Shown here: piece after piece, positions 19,773 through 29,807 of the stretch
Layout of the letters: each line of letters starts with the position of its first letter
How positions within the stretch are numbered: the first letter of the stretch is position 1
Assembly (NCBI GenBank): GCA_937871285.1
Contig: CALMQS010000038.1
Span: 184,477-248,476, forward strand
Length of the DNA: 64,000 nucleotides
Origin: an uncultured Sphingobacteriales bacterium
GTDB taxonomy: Bacteria > Bacteroidota > Bacteroidia > Chitinophagales > Chitinophagaceae
Direction of reading: 5' to 3'
Made by a program: the position numbers and the translations under genes
The notes under the pieces: model-generated
What the model saw: only the letters and a program-made list of their open reading frames with translations
Databases searched by the model: none
Told to the model about the DNA's origin: nothing

Positions 19773-21221
19773 TTATAAGGTAAGATCCCAGCCTTCCCGG
19801 TATTCGCGTTTTACAAACTGGTTGGCCAGGTCGTAATTGGTTACCTTCATATTGGCTGCGTCCCACAACAGTTTTTTGCGACCATTATACTTATCGGCGG
19901 TACGCCTGCCCGTGGGATTATCCCTGAGCATCCAGCTACGGATAGCCACATTTCCAATCAGTATGCTTTCGGTAAACGGACCGGCATATTCGAAAGGCGA
20001 ACTGGTTTGCGCATTCCCATACCCGGCAATACAGGCGTTTACCCATTGCAGGTAGTGATCCTCATCCGGAACCCTGGCAATGGTTTCGGGGATATGAAGC
20101 AATGCATTTTCTTTAAGCGGCAGCAGTCTCGGGTTGGCGCCATAACAGTCGCACAACAGTTTCCCTTTGCTGCCAATAAACAATACGCCGCCATCAGAAT
20201 TACCAAATGCCTCGCCCGGCAATAGCTCTTCGGGAACTTCCGGCATTACGCCACCATCATACCAGCTTACTTTAATATCGCCCTTCCCGTCTTTACGGGG
20301 ATAGTTTAAATGAATATTAGTGGAAAAAGGTGTCCAGTCGGGATTGTGGTCATTCTCTTTCAGGATAAAAGTCCAGGTGCCCGCTACGCTGCATTCTACC
20401 GAAGTAGGATAATCAATAGGCAATATGCGGAAAACGGGGTCTAAGATATGGCAGGCCATATCGCCCAAAGCGCCTGTGCCATAGGGCCACCAGCCTCTCC
20501 AGTTCCAGGGTAAATAGTTGGGCTTATAATCTACCTTGGGAGCGGTGCCCAGCCAGAGATCAAAGTCGAGCTCTTTCGGAATTTTATAAGTGCCCGGATC
20601 GGGTATAGCCTGCGGCCATACGGGACGGTTAGTCCAGGCCAGCACCTTATCTACGTGCCCGATGATGCCGGTATCGTATATCTCCTGCATCCTCCGTACG
20701 CCATTACCCGATCCGCCCTGGTTACCCATCTGGGTAATCACTTTATATTTTTTTGCCGCCTGCGCCAGTATGCGGGCCTCATAAATATCGTGCGTTAAAG
20801 GTTTTTGCGTGTATACGTGCTTACCCAGATGCATAGCCGCCAAAGTGGCAACTGCATGGGTGTGATCGGGCGTGGAGACAGAACAGGCATCTATATTGTT
20901 CTTTTCTTTTGCCAGCATCTCCCTGAAGTCTTTATAATATTTGGCTTTGGGAAAGTTTTTTCTTGATTCCACTGCCTGGCGGTCATCCACATCTACCAGG
21001 GCAACAATATTTACATTGGGGCTTTTGGCAAATGCAGAAAGATCGCTCTTTCCTTTACCGCCTGCTCCTATACCCGCTATGTTTAACTTATCACTCGGCG
21101 CTATATATCCTTTGCCCAGTACATGGCGGGGCACAATAAAAAAGCCAGCTGCGGCAATGGAGCTGTTCCTGATGAACTTTCTTCTGGAAGCATGTGTAAA
21201 GGGTTTACGTTTTTCGCTCAT
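19773..21221 (-). CDS. Gfo/Idh/MocA-family oxidoreductase, Tat-type leader
   Basis: A 482-aa NAD(P)-dependent sugar or inositol dehydrogenase-like protein. The N-terminus carries a twin-arginine leader (SRRKFIRNSSIAAAGFF). The Rossmann part follows with LNIAGIGAGGKGKSD at about 47-61, VALVDVDD, and the family motif YTQKPLTHD at about 138, where the usual EKP is QKP. A large C-terminal alpha/beta domain carries the WYDGG block. It faces the amino-sugar cluster tail to tail and may act on periplasmic or surface-derived sugars; substrate unknown. Confidence 0.85.
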   Translation of the reverse strand: MSEKRKPFTHASRRKFIRNSSIAAAGFFIVPRHVLGKGYIAPSDKLNIAGIGAGGKGKSDLSAFAKSPNVNIVALVDVDDRQAVESRKNFPKAKYYKDFREMLAKEKNNIDACSVSTPDHTHAVATLAAMHLGKHVYTQKPLTHDIYEARILAQAAKKYKVITQMGNQGGSGNGVRRMQEIYDTGIIGHVDKVLAWTNRPVWPQAIPDPGTYKIPKELDFDLWLGTAPKVDYKPNYLPWNWRGWWPYGTGALGDMACHILDPVFRILPIDYPTSVECSVAGTWTFILKENDHNPDWTPFSTNIHLNYPRKDGKGDIKVSWYDGGVMPEVPEELLPGEAFGNSDGGVLFIGSKGKLLCDCYGANPRLLPLKENALLHIPETIARVPDEDHYLQWVNACIAGYGNAQTSSPFEYAGPFTESILIGNVAIRSWMLRDNPTGRRTADKYNGRKKLLWDAANMKVTNYDLANQFVKREYREGWDLTL

Positions 21222-21328
21222 GATATTGCTTTACAGGATGTAAAAATAAAGACTCCCAACACGGTTGGTGCAGGCTCTGGAAAAGAGCATACAAAGCGGA
21301 TATCATACTCAAAGTAGCGCAACTATCG

Positions 21329-22324
21329 TTATACCCGGAATACACTTACCCATATATTTAATGCCAGGATAAAAGCCACCATTAGCCAATGCAGCGTTAC
21401 GGGCAGCCATTTTTTGGGGGCATAAAAAAAAGTATAGCCATGGAAAGCGGCAAAAGGGAGGGCACATAATATCCAGTATTCAAATGTGGAAGTAAAATTA
21501 ATGAACGGAATAAGTATGGTTATGAGCAGGTAGAAAAGCATAAGGCTCCAGCTTTTGCGCACCTGTATCAGCATACGTAAAATATTGCCCTGTATATAAA
21601 AGCCGCTGATCAAAAAAGGAATAATAAGCAGCATGATGGCGCCCAGGGCCCATGCATCCTGCTGAAATTTTGGAAGGCTCACAGAAACAGATGGCAGGTA
21701 GGTAAGCGGGTTCCATGTATTGCCCAGGAAAAGAAAGGCGAACAAAAAATAATAAGGGGTCAGCAGCCCGAGTATCGCCACCAGCCATTCGCTCAAATGA
21801 AAAGGTCTTAATGTAATTAAAGCAAAAAATATAAGCAGGGAAAAGCCGATAGCCGGAAAATACAGGAAAGAAGCCAATCCCACCACCATGCCGGCATTAA
21901 ATACCTGGGTTTTGGGCCGGGGGTGATTAAACAGCCTGCTCAGCATAGCCCATACCCAAACCAGTAAGCTGTTAATGATGAGTGCGGATGATAGCTGCCA
22001 CCATTCCGGGAAAAGAGAGGCAATAAGCATATACGCCATGGCCGGCAGGTAATTGGGTTTGGGCAGCAGCTTTTCATTATTGATGAGATTATTAAAAGTA
22101 ATAGCCTGTGTTAAGGTAAGCACCAGCACAATAAAAGGATATATAACAGGCACAAATTGCCCGGCAGGCAAAAGAAAATTCAAAAGCTTAAGATATAAAA
22201 AGCCGTCTGTTGCCTGTGGCAGCGGGATATGAGGATATACAAAAGAATGCCATTTCAGTACAAAAGCATATGCCAGCAATAAAAGGATATTAACCGGGTT
22301 GTTGGTTTTAAAAGCGCCTGTCAC
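21329..22324 (-). CDS. Multi-pass membrane protein, probably DUF6427 family
   Basis: A 331-aa integral membrane protein with about nine to ten hydrophobic segments spread along its length. It includes TFNNLINNEKLLPKPNYLPAMAY, which I associate with a Bacteroidota-specific membrane family (DUF6427). No catalytic motif is seen. It follows the 509-aa exported protein by 12 bp on the same strand, so the two are probably co-expressed. Function unknown. Confidence 0.6.
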   Translation of the reverse strand: MTGAFKTNNPVNILLLLAYAFVLKWHSFVYPHIPLPQATDGFLYLKLLNFLLPAGQFVPVIYPFIVLVLTLTQAITFNNLINNEKLLPKPNYLPAMAYMLIASLFPEWWQLSSALIINSLLVWVWAMLSRLFNHPRPKTQVFNAGMVVGLASFLYFPAIGFSLLIFFALITLRPFHLSEWLVAILGLLTPYYFLFAFLFLGNTWNPLTYLPSVSVSLPKFQQDAWALGAIMLLIIPFLISGFYIQGNILRMLIQVRKSWSLMLFYLLITILIPFINFTSTFEYWILCALPFAAFHGYTFFYAPKKWLPVTLHWLMVAFILALNIWVSVFRV

Positions 22325-22336
22325 AGGAATGTTTAT

Positions 22337-23866
22337 TTAAAAATCAATTTTCGCAAAGCAAATATAATTCCTGTACATACATGGCATCACTACCTGCCTG
22401 GCGCCTACCTGCTTGCCATATTTGGGCAAAAATTCGAAATCTTTGTTTAAATTTTTCAGTGTTGGCGAACGGTTCACAGCGCCATTAGGCGTTACACTTT
22501 GCTCCGACAATAATCTTACCCGGCGTTCGAGCTGGTTATATAAAAAGCTGATCTCACTTCCGGTATTGTATACCATGTACGACAAAGCATCGGAAGAGTT
22601 ATCATCGAACTGGCTTTTATGTAATATATTACTCCATTCCATACTGGCATTGGGATCAAAAGAAAACAACGCAATATTCTCACTGTAGTATCGTGTGCTG
22701 GAGCCGTAATTCCATCTGTTCCAGGGATTGCCATACATTCCGTAAGGGCTCCAGTAGCTGTTATATGACGAATAGGGATACATGCTGTAAGGACTATACA
22801 GGTAATCGTAGCGGTTCCAGTTATTGCCGCGGGAAGAAGTAAAGAAAAGCTCGGCTGCAATCAAAAAGCCACCGTCTTTTTTAGGCAGAACCTGCCGTAT
22901 GAAATAATCGTTAAAGGCCGTTTTGGCCGATGTATTCTCCGACCTGGCATCTTCCTTTAACTCATCATTGAATATATTATAATTTTCAGCCTTTACCCTG
23001 TTTTCTGTTTTGTCCCATACGGCTATATATATTCCCTCCACATTCCCTCTTCGTTGTTTGTAATACAAAGAACTGATCAAATAGTTTTTGTTGATGTTAT
23101 CTGCTTTGATTTTAACCTCATCTAAGAAATTATCGGTAAGCGGTATATTATTAATGCGAAAGGTATCCAGCATCGCCGGCTTTATCATCAGATCCATTTG
23201 CGAAATATTATCCCTGCTGCCATTCCTGCTGCAGCGCGTAAAAACAAAATCACCTTCATTGTCTACTATAAAATCGCTGAATACAGCATCTTTCCTGGGC
23301 ATGGTTACAGGCAACCGGCTTTTTTTCCTGAACTCCATCTTATCATTATAAAGGAGCGTGGTAAAAAAATAGTTTCTTTCGTTGCGCTTATTGATTTTAA
23401 ACACCATGATATGCTGCTTGTCTTCGCTGTATATGGTGGAATAGATCTTGTTGTCGCTTGTGCCGCCAATTTGGGTAGTATCAATTTCCACGGGGCCTAT
23501 GAGCTTTTGCCCGGCAGCATCCATTTTTACCACATTACAATACACGATATTTCTTTTCTGGTATTGATAGATCATGTAAAAAAAATCGGGATAGGGAACG
23601 AAGTCTACATTAATAAGTTTATCCGGCAAAAAATCAAGGTTTATTTTATCCTTTAATTTCATTTCACCATCAAATATGGACAAATCGTTTTTTGACCTGT
23701 AGTTTTTATAGATCACTATGTTGCTGCCTACTTTGCCAATGATCTCGAAATTTACCTGGCGGTAATCATCCCGTCCCGGATCGGAATAATGAATACGCTG
23801 GGCCAAAGCCCAAATGGGCAGGGCCAGCATTACAAAAGCTGATATGATTATTTTATTGCGCCCCAT
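22337..23866 (-). CDS. Exported protein of unknown function with Tyr-rich segment
   Basis: A 509-aa protein with a signal peptide (about 1-22, ending LALAQ). The body is rich in beta-strand-like, charged repeats suggestive of a propeller or other large beta fold, and a low-complexity Tyr/Ser/Pro/Trp-rich stretch lies around 340-385. It begins with the strong beta segments DYRQVNFEIIGKVGSNIVIYK. I do not recognise a family. It is the first gene of a two-gene unit with the membrane protein downstream. Confidence 0.75.
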   Translation of the reverse strand: MGRNKIIISAFVMLALPIWALAQRIHYSDPGRDDYRQVNFEIIGKVGSNIVIYKNYRSKNDLSIFDGEMKLKDKINLDFLPDKLINVDFVPYPDFFYMIYQYQKRNIVYCNVVKMDAAGQKLIGPVEIDTTQIGGTSDNKIYSTIYSEDKQHIMVFKINKRNERNYFFTTLLYNDKMEFRKKSRLPVTMPRKDAVFSDFIVDNEGDFVFTRCSRNGSRDNISQMDLMIKPAMLDTFRINNIPLTDNFLDEVKIKADNINKNYLISSLYYKQRRGNVEGIYIAVWDKTENRVKAENYNIFNDELKEDARSENTSAKTAFNDYFIRQVLPKKDGGFLIAAELFFTSSRGNNWNRYDYLYSPYSMYPYSSYNSYWSPYGMYGNPWNRWNYGSSTRYYSENIALFSFDPNASMEWSNILHKSQFDDNSSDALSYMVYNTGSEISFLYNQLERRVRLLSEQSVTPNGAVNRSPTLKNLNKDFEFLPKYGKQVGARQVVMPCMYRNYICFAKIDF

Positions 23867-24097
23867 TTTATATCAATTTTGTTCTTAAATATACGCATCC
23901 GCTTGCAAATTAGATGGTTTTTAGCGATTGCATGCTACCTGCCCGTTTTTTTAACCAAACATATAAAAATAGTATTTTTTGATAGTGCGGTACTGTCTGC
24001 ATAAAATGGCGCCTAACTTTCTGTGTACGATTGTAATTTAGCCTATACCTTTGACGTTTGTTTCGAAGATTACAATAACTTAACCCGTATTTCAGCC

Positions 24098-26059
24098 GTG
24101 GGCAAACATACCAATAAAGCTACCGCCGCCGGTCTGGTTATTGCGCTGGGAATTATTTATGGCGACATCGGAACCTCTCCCCTGTATGTATTCAATGCCA
24201 TTATCAGTGGCAGAGCCATTACGGAAGACCTCATCATTGGCAGCCTTTCCTGTATCATCTGGACGATTACGTTGCAAACCACTATCAAGTACGTAATACT
24301 GGTATTGCAGGCAGATAATAAAGGTGAGGGCGGAATATTTGCCCTGTACGCGCTGGTACGCCGACGAAAAAAGTGGCTGGTGCTGCCTGCCATGATTGGC
24401 GGGGCCGCCCTGCTGGCAGATGGTATGATCACCCCTCCTATTACCATTACCTCCGCCATTGAAGGATTACAAAAAGTTCCGGCCTTTCATGATGTCAGTC
24501 AGTATATTATCTACATCGTTATATTTATTTTATCGGCTTTCTTTTTTATGCAGCAATTCGGTACTGCATCCATAGGTAAATTTTTTGGGCCGGTAATGAG
24601 CGTATGGTTTACCATGCTGGCGGTGCTGGGGCTGTGGCATCTTTTTGATGATCTTACTATTTTAAAAGCGTTCAACCCCTGGTATGCCGTTAAGCTCTTA
24701 AGCTCTAACCCGGGCGCATTGTGGATTTTAGGCGCCGTTTTTTTATGTACCACCGGCGCAGAAGCCCTATACAGCGACCTGGGTCATTGCGGGAGGGAAA
24801 ACATACGCATCTCGTGGATTTTCGTTAAAAGCTGCCTGCTGCTCAACTATCTTGGGCAGGGAGCCAGCTTATTAAAGAACCACCCGGATGTTCCGGCGGC
24901 TATTCATTCCTCTATTAATCCCTTTTTTGACCTGATGCCCGACTGGTTTATCATTCCCGGCGTTATTATAGCAACCGTTGCGGCTATCATAGCCAGCCAG
25001 GCCATGATATCGGGTTCGTTTACCCTTATAGGTGAGGCTATACGCCTTAATTTGTGGCCCCGGTTAAAAATCCGCTACCCGTCTGAAGAAAAGGGGCAGT
25101 TGTTTATTCCATGGCTCAATGCCATGATGTTTATTGGCTGCACGGGAGTGGTACTGTATTTTCAAACTTCTTCCCGTATGGAAGCGGCTTATGGGTTGGC
25201 CATTATCATTACCATGCTTATGACCACCATATTGTTCGCAAATTACTTAGTGAGCCACCGGGTAAAATCTGCATGGATATGGTTGTTCCTGATAGGATAT
25301 GCCATTATTGAAGGAGGTTATTTATTTGCCCTGTTGCAAAAATTTACCCACGGAGGTTATATTACGGTAGTTATTGGCGGACTCATGTTCCTGATCATGT
25401 ATATATGGTTCAGGAGCCGGAAGATCAAGAACCGTTATGTGGAATTTGTGCGGTTAGAAGACTATATACCCATGCTGCAGGAGCTCAGCAACGACACTTC
25501 TGTTACCAAATATGCCACACACCTGGTATATCTTACCAGCGCCAACAACCCCAAAGAGATAGAGCATAAGATCATCTACTCCATTTTAAACAGGAAACCG
25601 AAGCGGGCCGACATTTACTGGTTCGTGCATGTAGATACGTTAGACAATCCCTATACCTGTGAATACGAAGTGCAGACGATTATACCCAACGAGGTGATCC
25701 GTGTTGAGTTCCGGCTGGGCTTTCGTGTTGAACCCCGCATTAATCTCATGTTCAGGAAAGTAGTGGAAGACATGGTGGCCAACAAGGAAGTAAATATAAC
25801 CAGCCGCTATGAAAGCCTGCAACGCAATAATGTGGTGGGCGATTTTCAGTTTATTGTAATGGAAAAATTCCTGAGTATGGACAATGAGCTGCCCTTCTGG
25901 GAAACGCTTATCATGCGGGGCTACTTTTGGATAAAAGAAGTAAGCCTGTCGGAAGAAAGGGGATTCGGATTAGACGCCAGCTATGTAACCGTTGAGAAAT
26001 TCCCGCTTATCGTAGCGCCCTTAACCAACCTGAACTTAATAAGGATACACAGCGACTGA
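24098..26059 (+). CDS. kup: KUP-family potassium uptake transporter
   Basis: A 653-aa inner-membrane K+/H+ symporter. The family opening GIIYGDIGTSPLYVF is near residue 20, followed by about 12 membrane segments to about 430 and a soluble C-terminal domain of about 200 residues, as in the family. I prefer the GTG at 24098 (VGKHTNKATAAG) because it gives the usual short N-terminus; an in-frame GTG at 24023 would add 25 residues. No Shine-Dalgarno sequence helps decide. Confidence 0.9.
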   Translation: MGKHTNKATAAGLVIALGIIYGDIGTSPLYVFNAIISGRAITEDLIIGSLSCIIWTITLQTTIKYVILVLQADNKGEGGIFALYALVRRRKKWLVLPAMIGGAALLADGMITPPITITSAIEGLQKVPAFHDVSQYIIYIVIFILSAFFFMQQFGTASIGKFFGPVMSVWFTMLAVLGLWHLFDDLTILKAFNPWYAVKLLSSNPGALWILGAVFLCTTGAEALYSDLGHCGRENIRISWIFVKSCLLLNYLGQGASLLKNHPDVPAAIHSSINPFFDLMPDWFIIPGVIIATVAAIIASQAMISGSFTLIGEAIRLNLWPRLKIRYPSEEKGQLFIPWLNAMMFIGCTGVVLYFQTSSRMEAAYGLAIIITMLMTTILFANYLVSHRVKSAWIWLFLIGYAIIEGGYLFALLQKFTHGGYITVVIGGLMFLIMYIWFRSRKIKNRYVEFVRLEDYIPMLQELSNDTSVTKYATHLVYLTSANNPKEIEHKIIYSILNRKPKRADIYWFVHVDTLDNPYTCEYEVQTIIPNEVIRVEFRLGFRVEPRINLMFRKVVEDMVANKEVNITSRYESLQRNNVVGDFQFIVMEKFLSMDNELPFWETLIMRGYFWIKEVSLSEERGFGLDASYVTVEKFPLIVAPLTNLNLIRIHSD

Positions 26060-26447
26060 GCTGTTGAAACGCAGGCATGGATGTATTTCAAGTCCGAACA
26101 GGCGGGCGTGAAACCCTTACCAGTATGCAAAGGAAGAACCGGAGCTGAATAAAAGTGAAAATTTTTCTTCCCGACGGGGTCTTCACAGTCAGGCAACTGT
26201 GTGAAGCGTGAGACCCCGGCGAATCGTTCAGCACCAGGGTCTCATGGCTAACCCACAACGGCTGGTGATGAAAACCCCGGCGCGAATCAATGGCATCACA
26301 ACCCTATACCTTACTCCTTATACCCTACACCCAAAGCTGATTCTTTTGTCCAACCTTAATTTAGCAAGCGTACATAACGATTAACCTTCAACTGCCGTTG
26401 TTGCTGTTATTCCTTTCCGTAATTTCATGCAATAAACGCCTGTTGTA
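26060..26447. other. Gene-free region with a GC-rich palindromic repeat
   Basis: No gene is seen between kup and the first hydrolase. The most structured part is 26176-26217, where GGGGTCT (26176-26182) pairs with AGACCCC (26211-26217) and an inner TTCACAG pairs with CTGTGTGAA. A second block near 26240-26290 repeats ggtctcatgg/ccccggcg phrases. A tail of tatacctta / tataccctac phrases resembles the one at 35740-35790 in the opposite orientation. Confidence 0.5.
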
Positions 26448-27236
26448 TTGCCTGCCACCTTTTTATATATTATTAGCGGAATTATCGCATTAACCATTTT
26501 GCTTTATTTTGTGCAGGACCGGTTTATTTTCAAGCCTGAAAGGCTGCCTGCTGATTTTAAGTTTCATTATGATGCCCCTTTTGAGGAACTGTTTTTTGAT
26601 ATAGAACCGGGGGTAAGCATTAATGGTCTCCATTTTTATGTAAAAGATCCCTTCGGACTTATTCTTTATTTTCATGGTAACAGCAGAAGCATTAAAGGAT
26701 GGGCCAAATATGCGAGGGATTTTTATAGATACCAGTATGATGTGGTGCTGGTAGATTACCGCGGGTTTGGTAAAAGTACAGGTAAGCGCAGCGAAGCTAA
26801 AATGCTCAGCGATATGCAATTTGTTTATAGCCGGCTCACGCAGCAGTACCCCGAGAATCACATCCTCGTATACGGACGGAGCTTAGGCAGCGGCTTTGCC
26901 GCAAAAATTGCTTCCGAAAACAAACCCCGCTACCTGATCTTGGATGCGCCTTTCTATAATTTTCAAAAAGTAGTGGAAAGGTTTTTACCTGTTCTTCCCG
27001 TTAAGTATGTATTGCGGTATCGCCTGCGAACCGACAAATGGATCAAACGCGTGAACTGCCATACCTACATTATTCACGGCACAAAAGACAGGCTTATACC
27101 CATACGCCACAGCGAAAAGCTGCAACAGCTCAACCCGCATAAAATCACTTTGATCCGCATTACGGGCGGCGGTCATAATAATTTACCTTCGTTTACCGAA
27201 TATCACAATTTCATCAGGGATATTCTGAAATATTAG
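26448..27236 (+). CDS. Alpha/beta hydrolase, membrane-anchored
   Basis: A 262-aa serine hydrolase of the Bem46/BAAT-like type. An N-terminal membrane anchor (about 4-22) is followed by YFHGNSRS (oxyanion region), VDYRGFGKSTG, the nucleophile elbow GRSLGSG (about 145-151), an Asp in GTKDRLIP and the His in GGGHNN. The only possible start in this frame is TTG at 26448, since a stop lies 15 bases upstream. It is a paralogue of the next gene and they lie 105 bp apart. Confidence 0.85.
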   Translation: MPATFLYIISGIIALTILLYFVQDRFIFKPERLPADFKFHYDAPFEELFFDIEPGVSINGLHFYVKDPFGLILYFHGNSRSIKGWAKYARDFYRYQYDVVLVDYRGFGKSTGKRSEAKMLSDMQFVYSRLTQQYPENHILVYGRSLGSGFAAKIASENKPRYLILDAPFYNFQKVVERFLPVLPVKYVLRYRLRTDKWIKRVNCHTYIIHGTKDRLIPIRHSEKLQQLNPHKITLIRITGGGHNNLPSFTEYHNFIRDILKY

Positions 27237-27341
27237 TGCTGTGTTAAACGTGAACTGTAAGAAGATAAATATTTCTTTCACCTTTATCGGCTCACTTTTC
27301 ACAAAAACATACAGACATAATTTGTTTAACTTAACATTAGT

Positions 27342-28175
27342 ATGGTGAGCAGGCTGCAATTACACAAAAAGAGGAAATGGTTACAATGGCTGAACATTGC
27401 CCTGGTTATATACCTGCTGGGAGGTATCTCCCTGTATCTGTTGCAGGATCGCCTTTTATTTCACCCCGAGGCCGTGCAGCGCAACAAAGCTTATGGCTTT
27501 GCTGCCGGTAACAGGGAAATTAATGTGGCTGCAGATAAAGAAAGCAATATGAACATCGTACAATTCCTTACCCGGGACAGCGTGCCCAGGGGCGTAGTAT
27601 TGTATTTCCATGGCAACCGTAAAAATATTAGCTGGTATGCCGCCTACGCCTCCGGTTTTACTGCAAACGGATACGAAGTATGGATGATAGATTATCCCGG
27701 TTTTGGTAAAAGCACCGGCCGGCTCACCGAACAAAAATTGTACAACGATGCGGCACAACTGTATATTATGGCACGTTCCGCATTTCCTGCAGATCGTATT
27801 GTTATATACGGAAAATCACTGGGAACGGGCGTGGCTGCATGGTTAGCCGCCAAAAGAAGCTGTAAGGAGCTTATACTGGAAACACCTTATTACAGCATGA
27901 CATCGCTGGTGCAGCATTATGTGCCCATATATCCTGTAAGCACGCTGCTTAAATATAAATTACCGGTGCATACCTATCTCAACCTGGTTAACGCGCCGGT
28001 CATTGTTTTCCATGGCACTGCAGACAGGGTAATTCCATACAGCAATGCGCGCCGGCTAACAACAGCTATGCATCCAAAAGACCGGTTCATTACCATTGAA
28101 AATGCCGGGCATAATAACCTCAATGATTACCCGCAGTTTCATGCCGCCTTAGACAGCATATTACAAAACAGGTAA
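27342..28175 (+). CDS. Alpha/beta hydrolase, membrane-anchored (paralogue of the preceding gene)
   Basis: A 277-aa serine hydrolase with an N-terminal membrane segment (about 15-34) and the same motif order as its neighbour: YFHGNRKN, IDYPGFGKSTG, nucleophile elbow GKSLGTG, GTADRVIP and AGHNN. The pair looks like an old tandem duplication with only moderate residual identity. Substrate is not predictable; both would face the side of the membrane set by the anchor. Confidence 0.87.
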   Translation: MVSRLQLHKKRKWLQWLNIALVIYLLGGISLYLLQDRLLFHPEAVQRNKAYGFAAGNREINVAADKESNMNIVQFLTRDSVPRGVVLYFHGNRKNISWYAAYASGFTANGYEVWMIDYPGFGKSTGRLTEQKLYNDAAQLYIMARSAFPADRIVIYGKSLGTGVAAWLAAKRSCKELILETPYYSMTSLVQHYVPIYPVSTLLKYKLPVHTYLNLVNAPVIVFHGTADRVIPYSNARRLTTAMHPKDRFITIENAGHNNLNDYPQFHAALDSILQNR

Positions 28176-28188
28176 CCCGGGCATGCCT

Positions 28189-29124
28189 TTAAATGGCTAT
28201 GATATTTGAACTCTTGTTTTTCCTGATCTTTTCCGGAACAGCCAGCAGAATGGATTCACGCAGCGCATCTATAAGCCGCTTCTTTACAAAATCGCGCTGT
28301 ACTACCAGGCTTACCTCGCGTACAGGAACAGGGTTTTTAAATTTGCGGATGAGCTGCAATTGCTTTGCCGGCATATTCAATGTAGCCAATTCGGGCATAA
28401 TGGTAATGCCATCATTGATATCCACCATACGCCTGAGGGTTTCTATGCTCCCGGTTTCATAATCAAAATGGCTGCCCGTAAGGCTTTGCTTTCTTAATTC
28501 ACAAAGATTTTCGATCTGTGATCTGAAGCAATGCCCCTCTTCCAGAAGCCATAATTTATTGGGATCAATATCCTGCGCCAGCACATAATTTTTTTGGTAA
28601 AGCGCATTTTTTTTAGATACGTATACGAGCATCTCTTCATAAAAAAGCACATGCTCCTTAATTCCTTTTTGCTGGAGCGGCGTTACCAGTATCCCTGCAT
28701 CTATCGTTCCCTCTTTCAGTAAATGGATAATGCTGTCTGTAGTTATTTCACTTATAACCAACTTTACTTTCGCGTGCTGCTGGGCAAACTGCTGAATGAA
28801 CAAAGGCAATAAATAGGGCGCCAGGGTAGGAATAATACCGATGCGCAGCTCGCCTGTAAGTGTACCCTTTTTGTACTCAATCAGTTCCCGGAGCGCATCT
28901 CTTTGCGTAAGAATGTTCCTGGCCTGGCCTATTACTTCCATACCCATGGCAGTGGGCATAACCGGCTGTTTGCTGCGGTCGAAAATAACAATCCCCAATT
29001 CTTCCTCGAGCTTTTGAACCTGCATGCTTAACGTGGGCTGTGTAACATGACAATGGTCTGCGGCTAAGGTAAAGTGCCGGAAGGTATCTAAAGCTGCTAT
29101 ATATTCCAGTTGAGTAAAGGTCAT
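28189..29124 (-). CDS. oxyR: LysR-family peroxide sensor OxyR
   Basis: A 311-aa transcription regulator. A LysR-type winged helix covers 1-60 (HVTQPTLSMQVQKLEEELG), and the effector domain holds the redox motif GHCFRSQIENLC, with cysteines at residues 199 and 208, the same positions as the sensing pair in E. coli OxyR. It should form a disulfide with hydrogen peroxide and activate peroxide-defence genes, none of which lie next to it. A perfect palindrome begins 4 bases upstream of the start codon and may mediate autoregulation. Confidence 0.93.
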   Translation of the reverse strand: MTFTQLEYIAALDTFRHFTLAADHCHVTQPTLSMQVQKLEEELGIVIFDRSKQPVMPTAMGMEVIGQARNILTQRDALRELIEYKKGTLTGELRIGIIPTLAPYLLPLFIQQFAQQHAKVKLVISEITTDSIIHLLKEGTIDAGILVTPLQQKGIKEHVLFYEEMLVYVSKKNALYQKNYVLAQDIDPNKLWLLEEGHCFRSQIENLCELRKQSLTGSHFDYETGSIETLRRMVDINDGITIMPELATLNMPAKQLQLIRKFKNPVPVREVSLVVQRDFVKKRLIDALRESILLAVPEKIRKNKSSNIIAI

Positions 29125-29127
29125 TGC

Positions 29128-29146
29128 TGATCAATTTAATTGATCA
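29128..29146. promoter_or_regulatory. Palindromic operator-like site at the oxyR start
   Basis: TGATCAATT-T-AATTGATCA is a perfect 9-1-9 palindrome only 4 bases from the oxyR ATG; a related half (atcaattta) follows at about 29161. The position suits autorepression by OxyR. Confidence 0.6.
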
Positions 29147-29370
29147 AAGTAAGTAAAATAATCAATTTAAACAATGAAAGCGTTTGAGCTTGGGAGTTTG
29201 GAGTTTGTGGTTTGGAAGTTTATCGTTGTCTGGCGCCCGAATATGATTGCCACAAATCCGAAGGAGTGTTAGCGATCACCATGAGCCATGGACATCACAA
29301 AGAAAAAGTAATTTACCCTGTTGTTAGCAATTCTCCTCCTGATTGCTCTATAGCTGGCAGCCGACACCTG

Positions 29371-29402
29371 AAAAAAAGACCCGGCATTAGAAAACGCCGG
29401 GC
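29371..29402 (-). terminator. Intrinsic terminator of the small membrane-protein gene
   Basis: Read on the minus strand, GCCCGGCG and GCCGGG arms surround a short AT-rich loop and are followed by a run of seven T's with one interruption (tcttttttt). It lies about 35 bases beyond the stop of the 70-aa gene. Confidence 0.8.
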
Positions 29403-29437
29403 ATCTTGTGTAGATTTTCTCTATACCCTTTATCTAT

Positions 29438-29650
29438 TTAGTAATGCAAAATTAAGAAATGCCTTGTTAAGGATTCCAGAAAAGGAATATCCGATTGCAA
29501 TATTTTTTCTTTACCCGTCTCTTCGATGGGCGAACAGGCCATATCATTTTTCATTGCCCTTTTGTAGGTATGCGTTGCATAAGTGAATACTAAAGCAATG
29601 CCTGCCAGCAGAACAAGTATAAAAATGATTTTATTTTGATTCTTTTTCAT
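29438..29650 (-). CDS. Small single-pass membrane protein
   Basis: A 70-aa protein with a basic N-terminus (MKKNQNK), one membrane helix (about 8-26) and a short soluble tail containing a Cys. I do not recognise it. A clear terminator just downstream and a normal N-terminus support it as a real expressed gene. Confidence 0.6.
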   Translation of the reverse strand: MKKNQNKIIFILVLLAGIALVFTYATHTYKRAMKNDMACSPIEETGKEKILQSDIPFLESLTRHFLILHY

Positions 29651-29781
29651 CTCTAAAGCGTTACGAAATTAATTTCAAATAATGTATATCCAAAACGTTA
29701 GATGTTAATTAGTGTTAAAGTGTGAATAAAACGATTGGTGCGGTAAAATGTTACATTCCCTGTTATTTTTTAAAAAGCACG

Positions 29782-29789
29782 TAGGTTTG
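29782..29789 (+). promoter_or_regulatory. -7 element of the kbl promoter
   Basis: TAGGTTTG matches TAnnTTTG exactly and lies 18 bases before the ATG at 29808. An initiation site near 29796 would exclude the upstream in-frame ATG at 29748. The -33 part is weak. Confidence 0.55.
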
Positions 29790-29807
29790 CAGCTTAAACA
29801 ACGGCAC

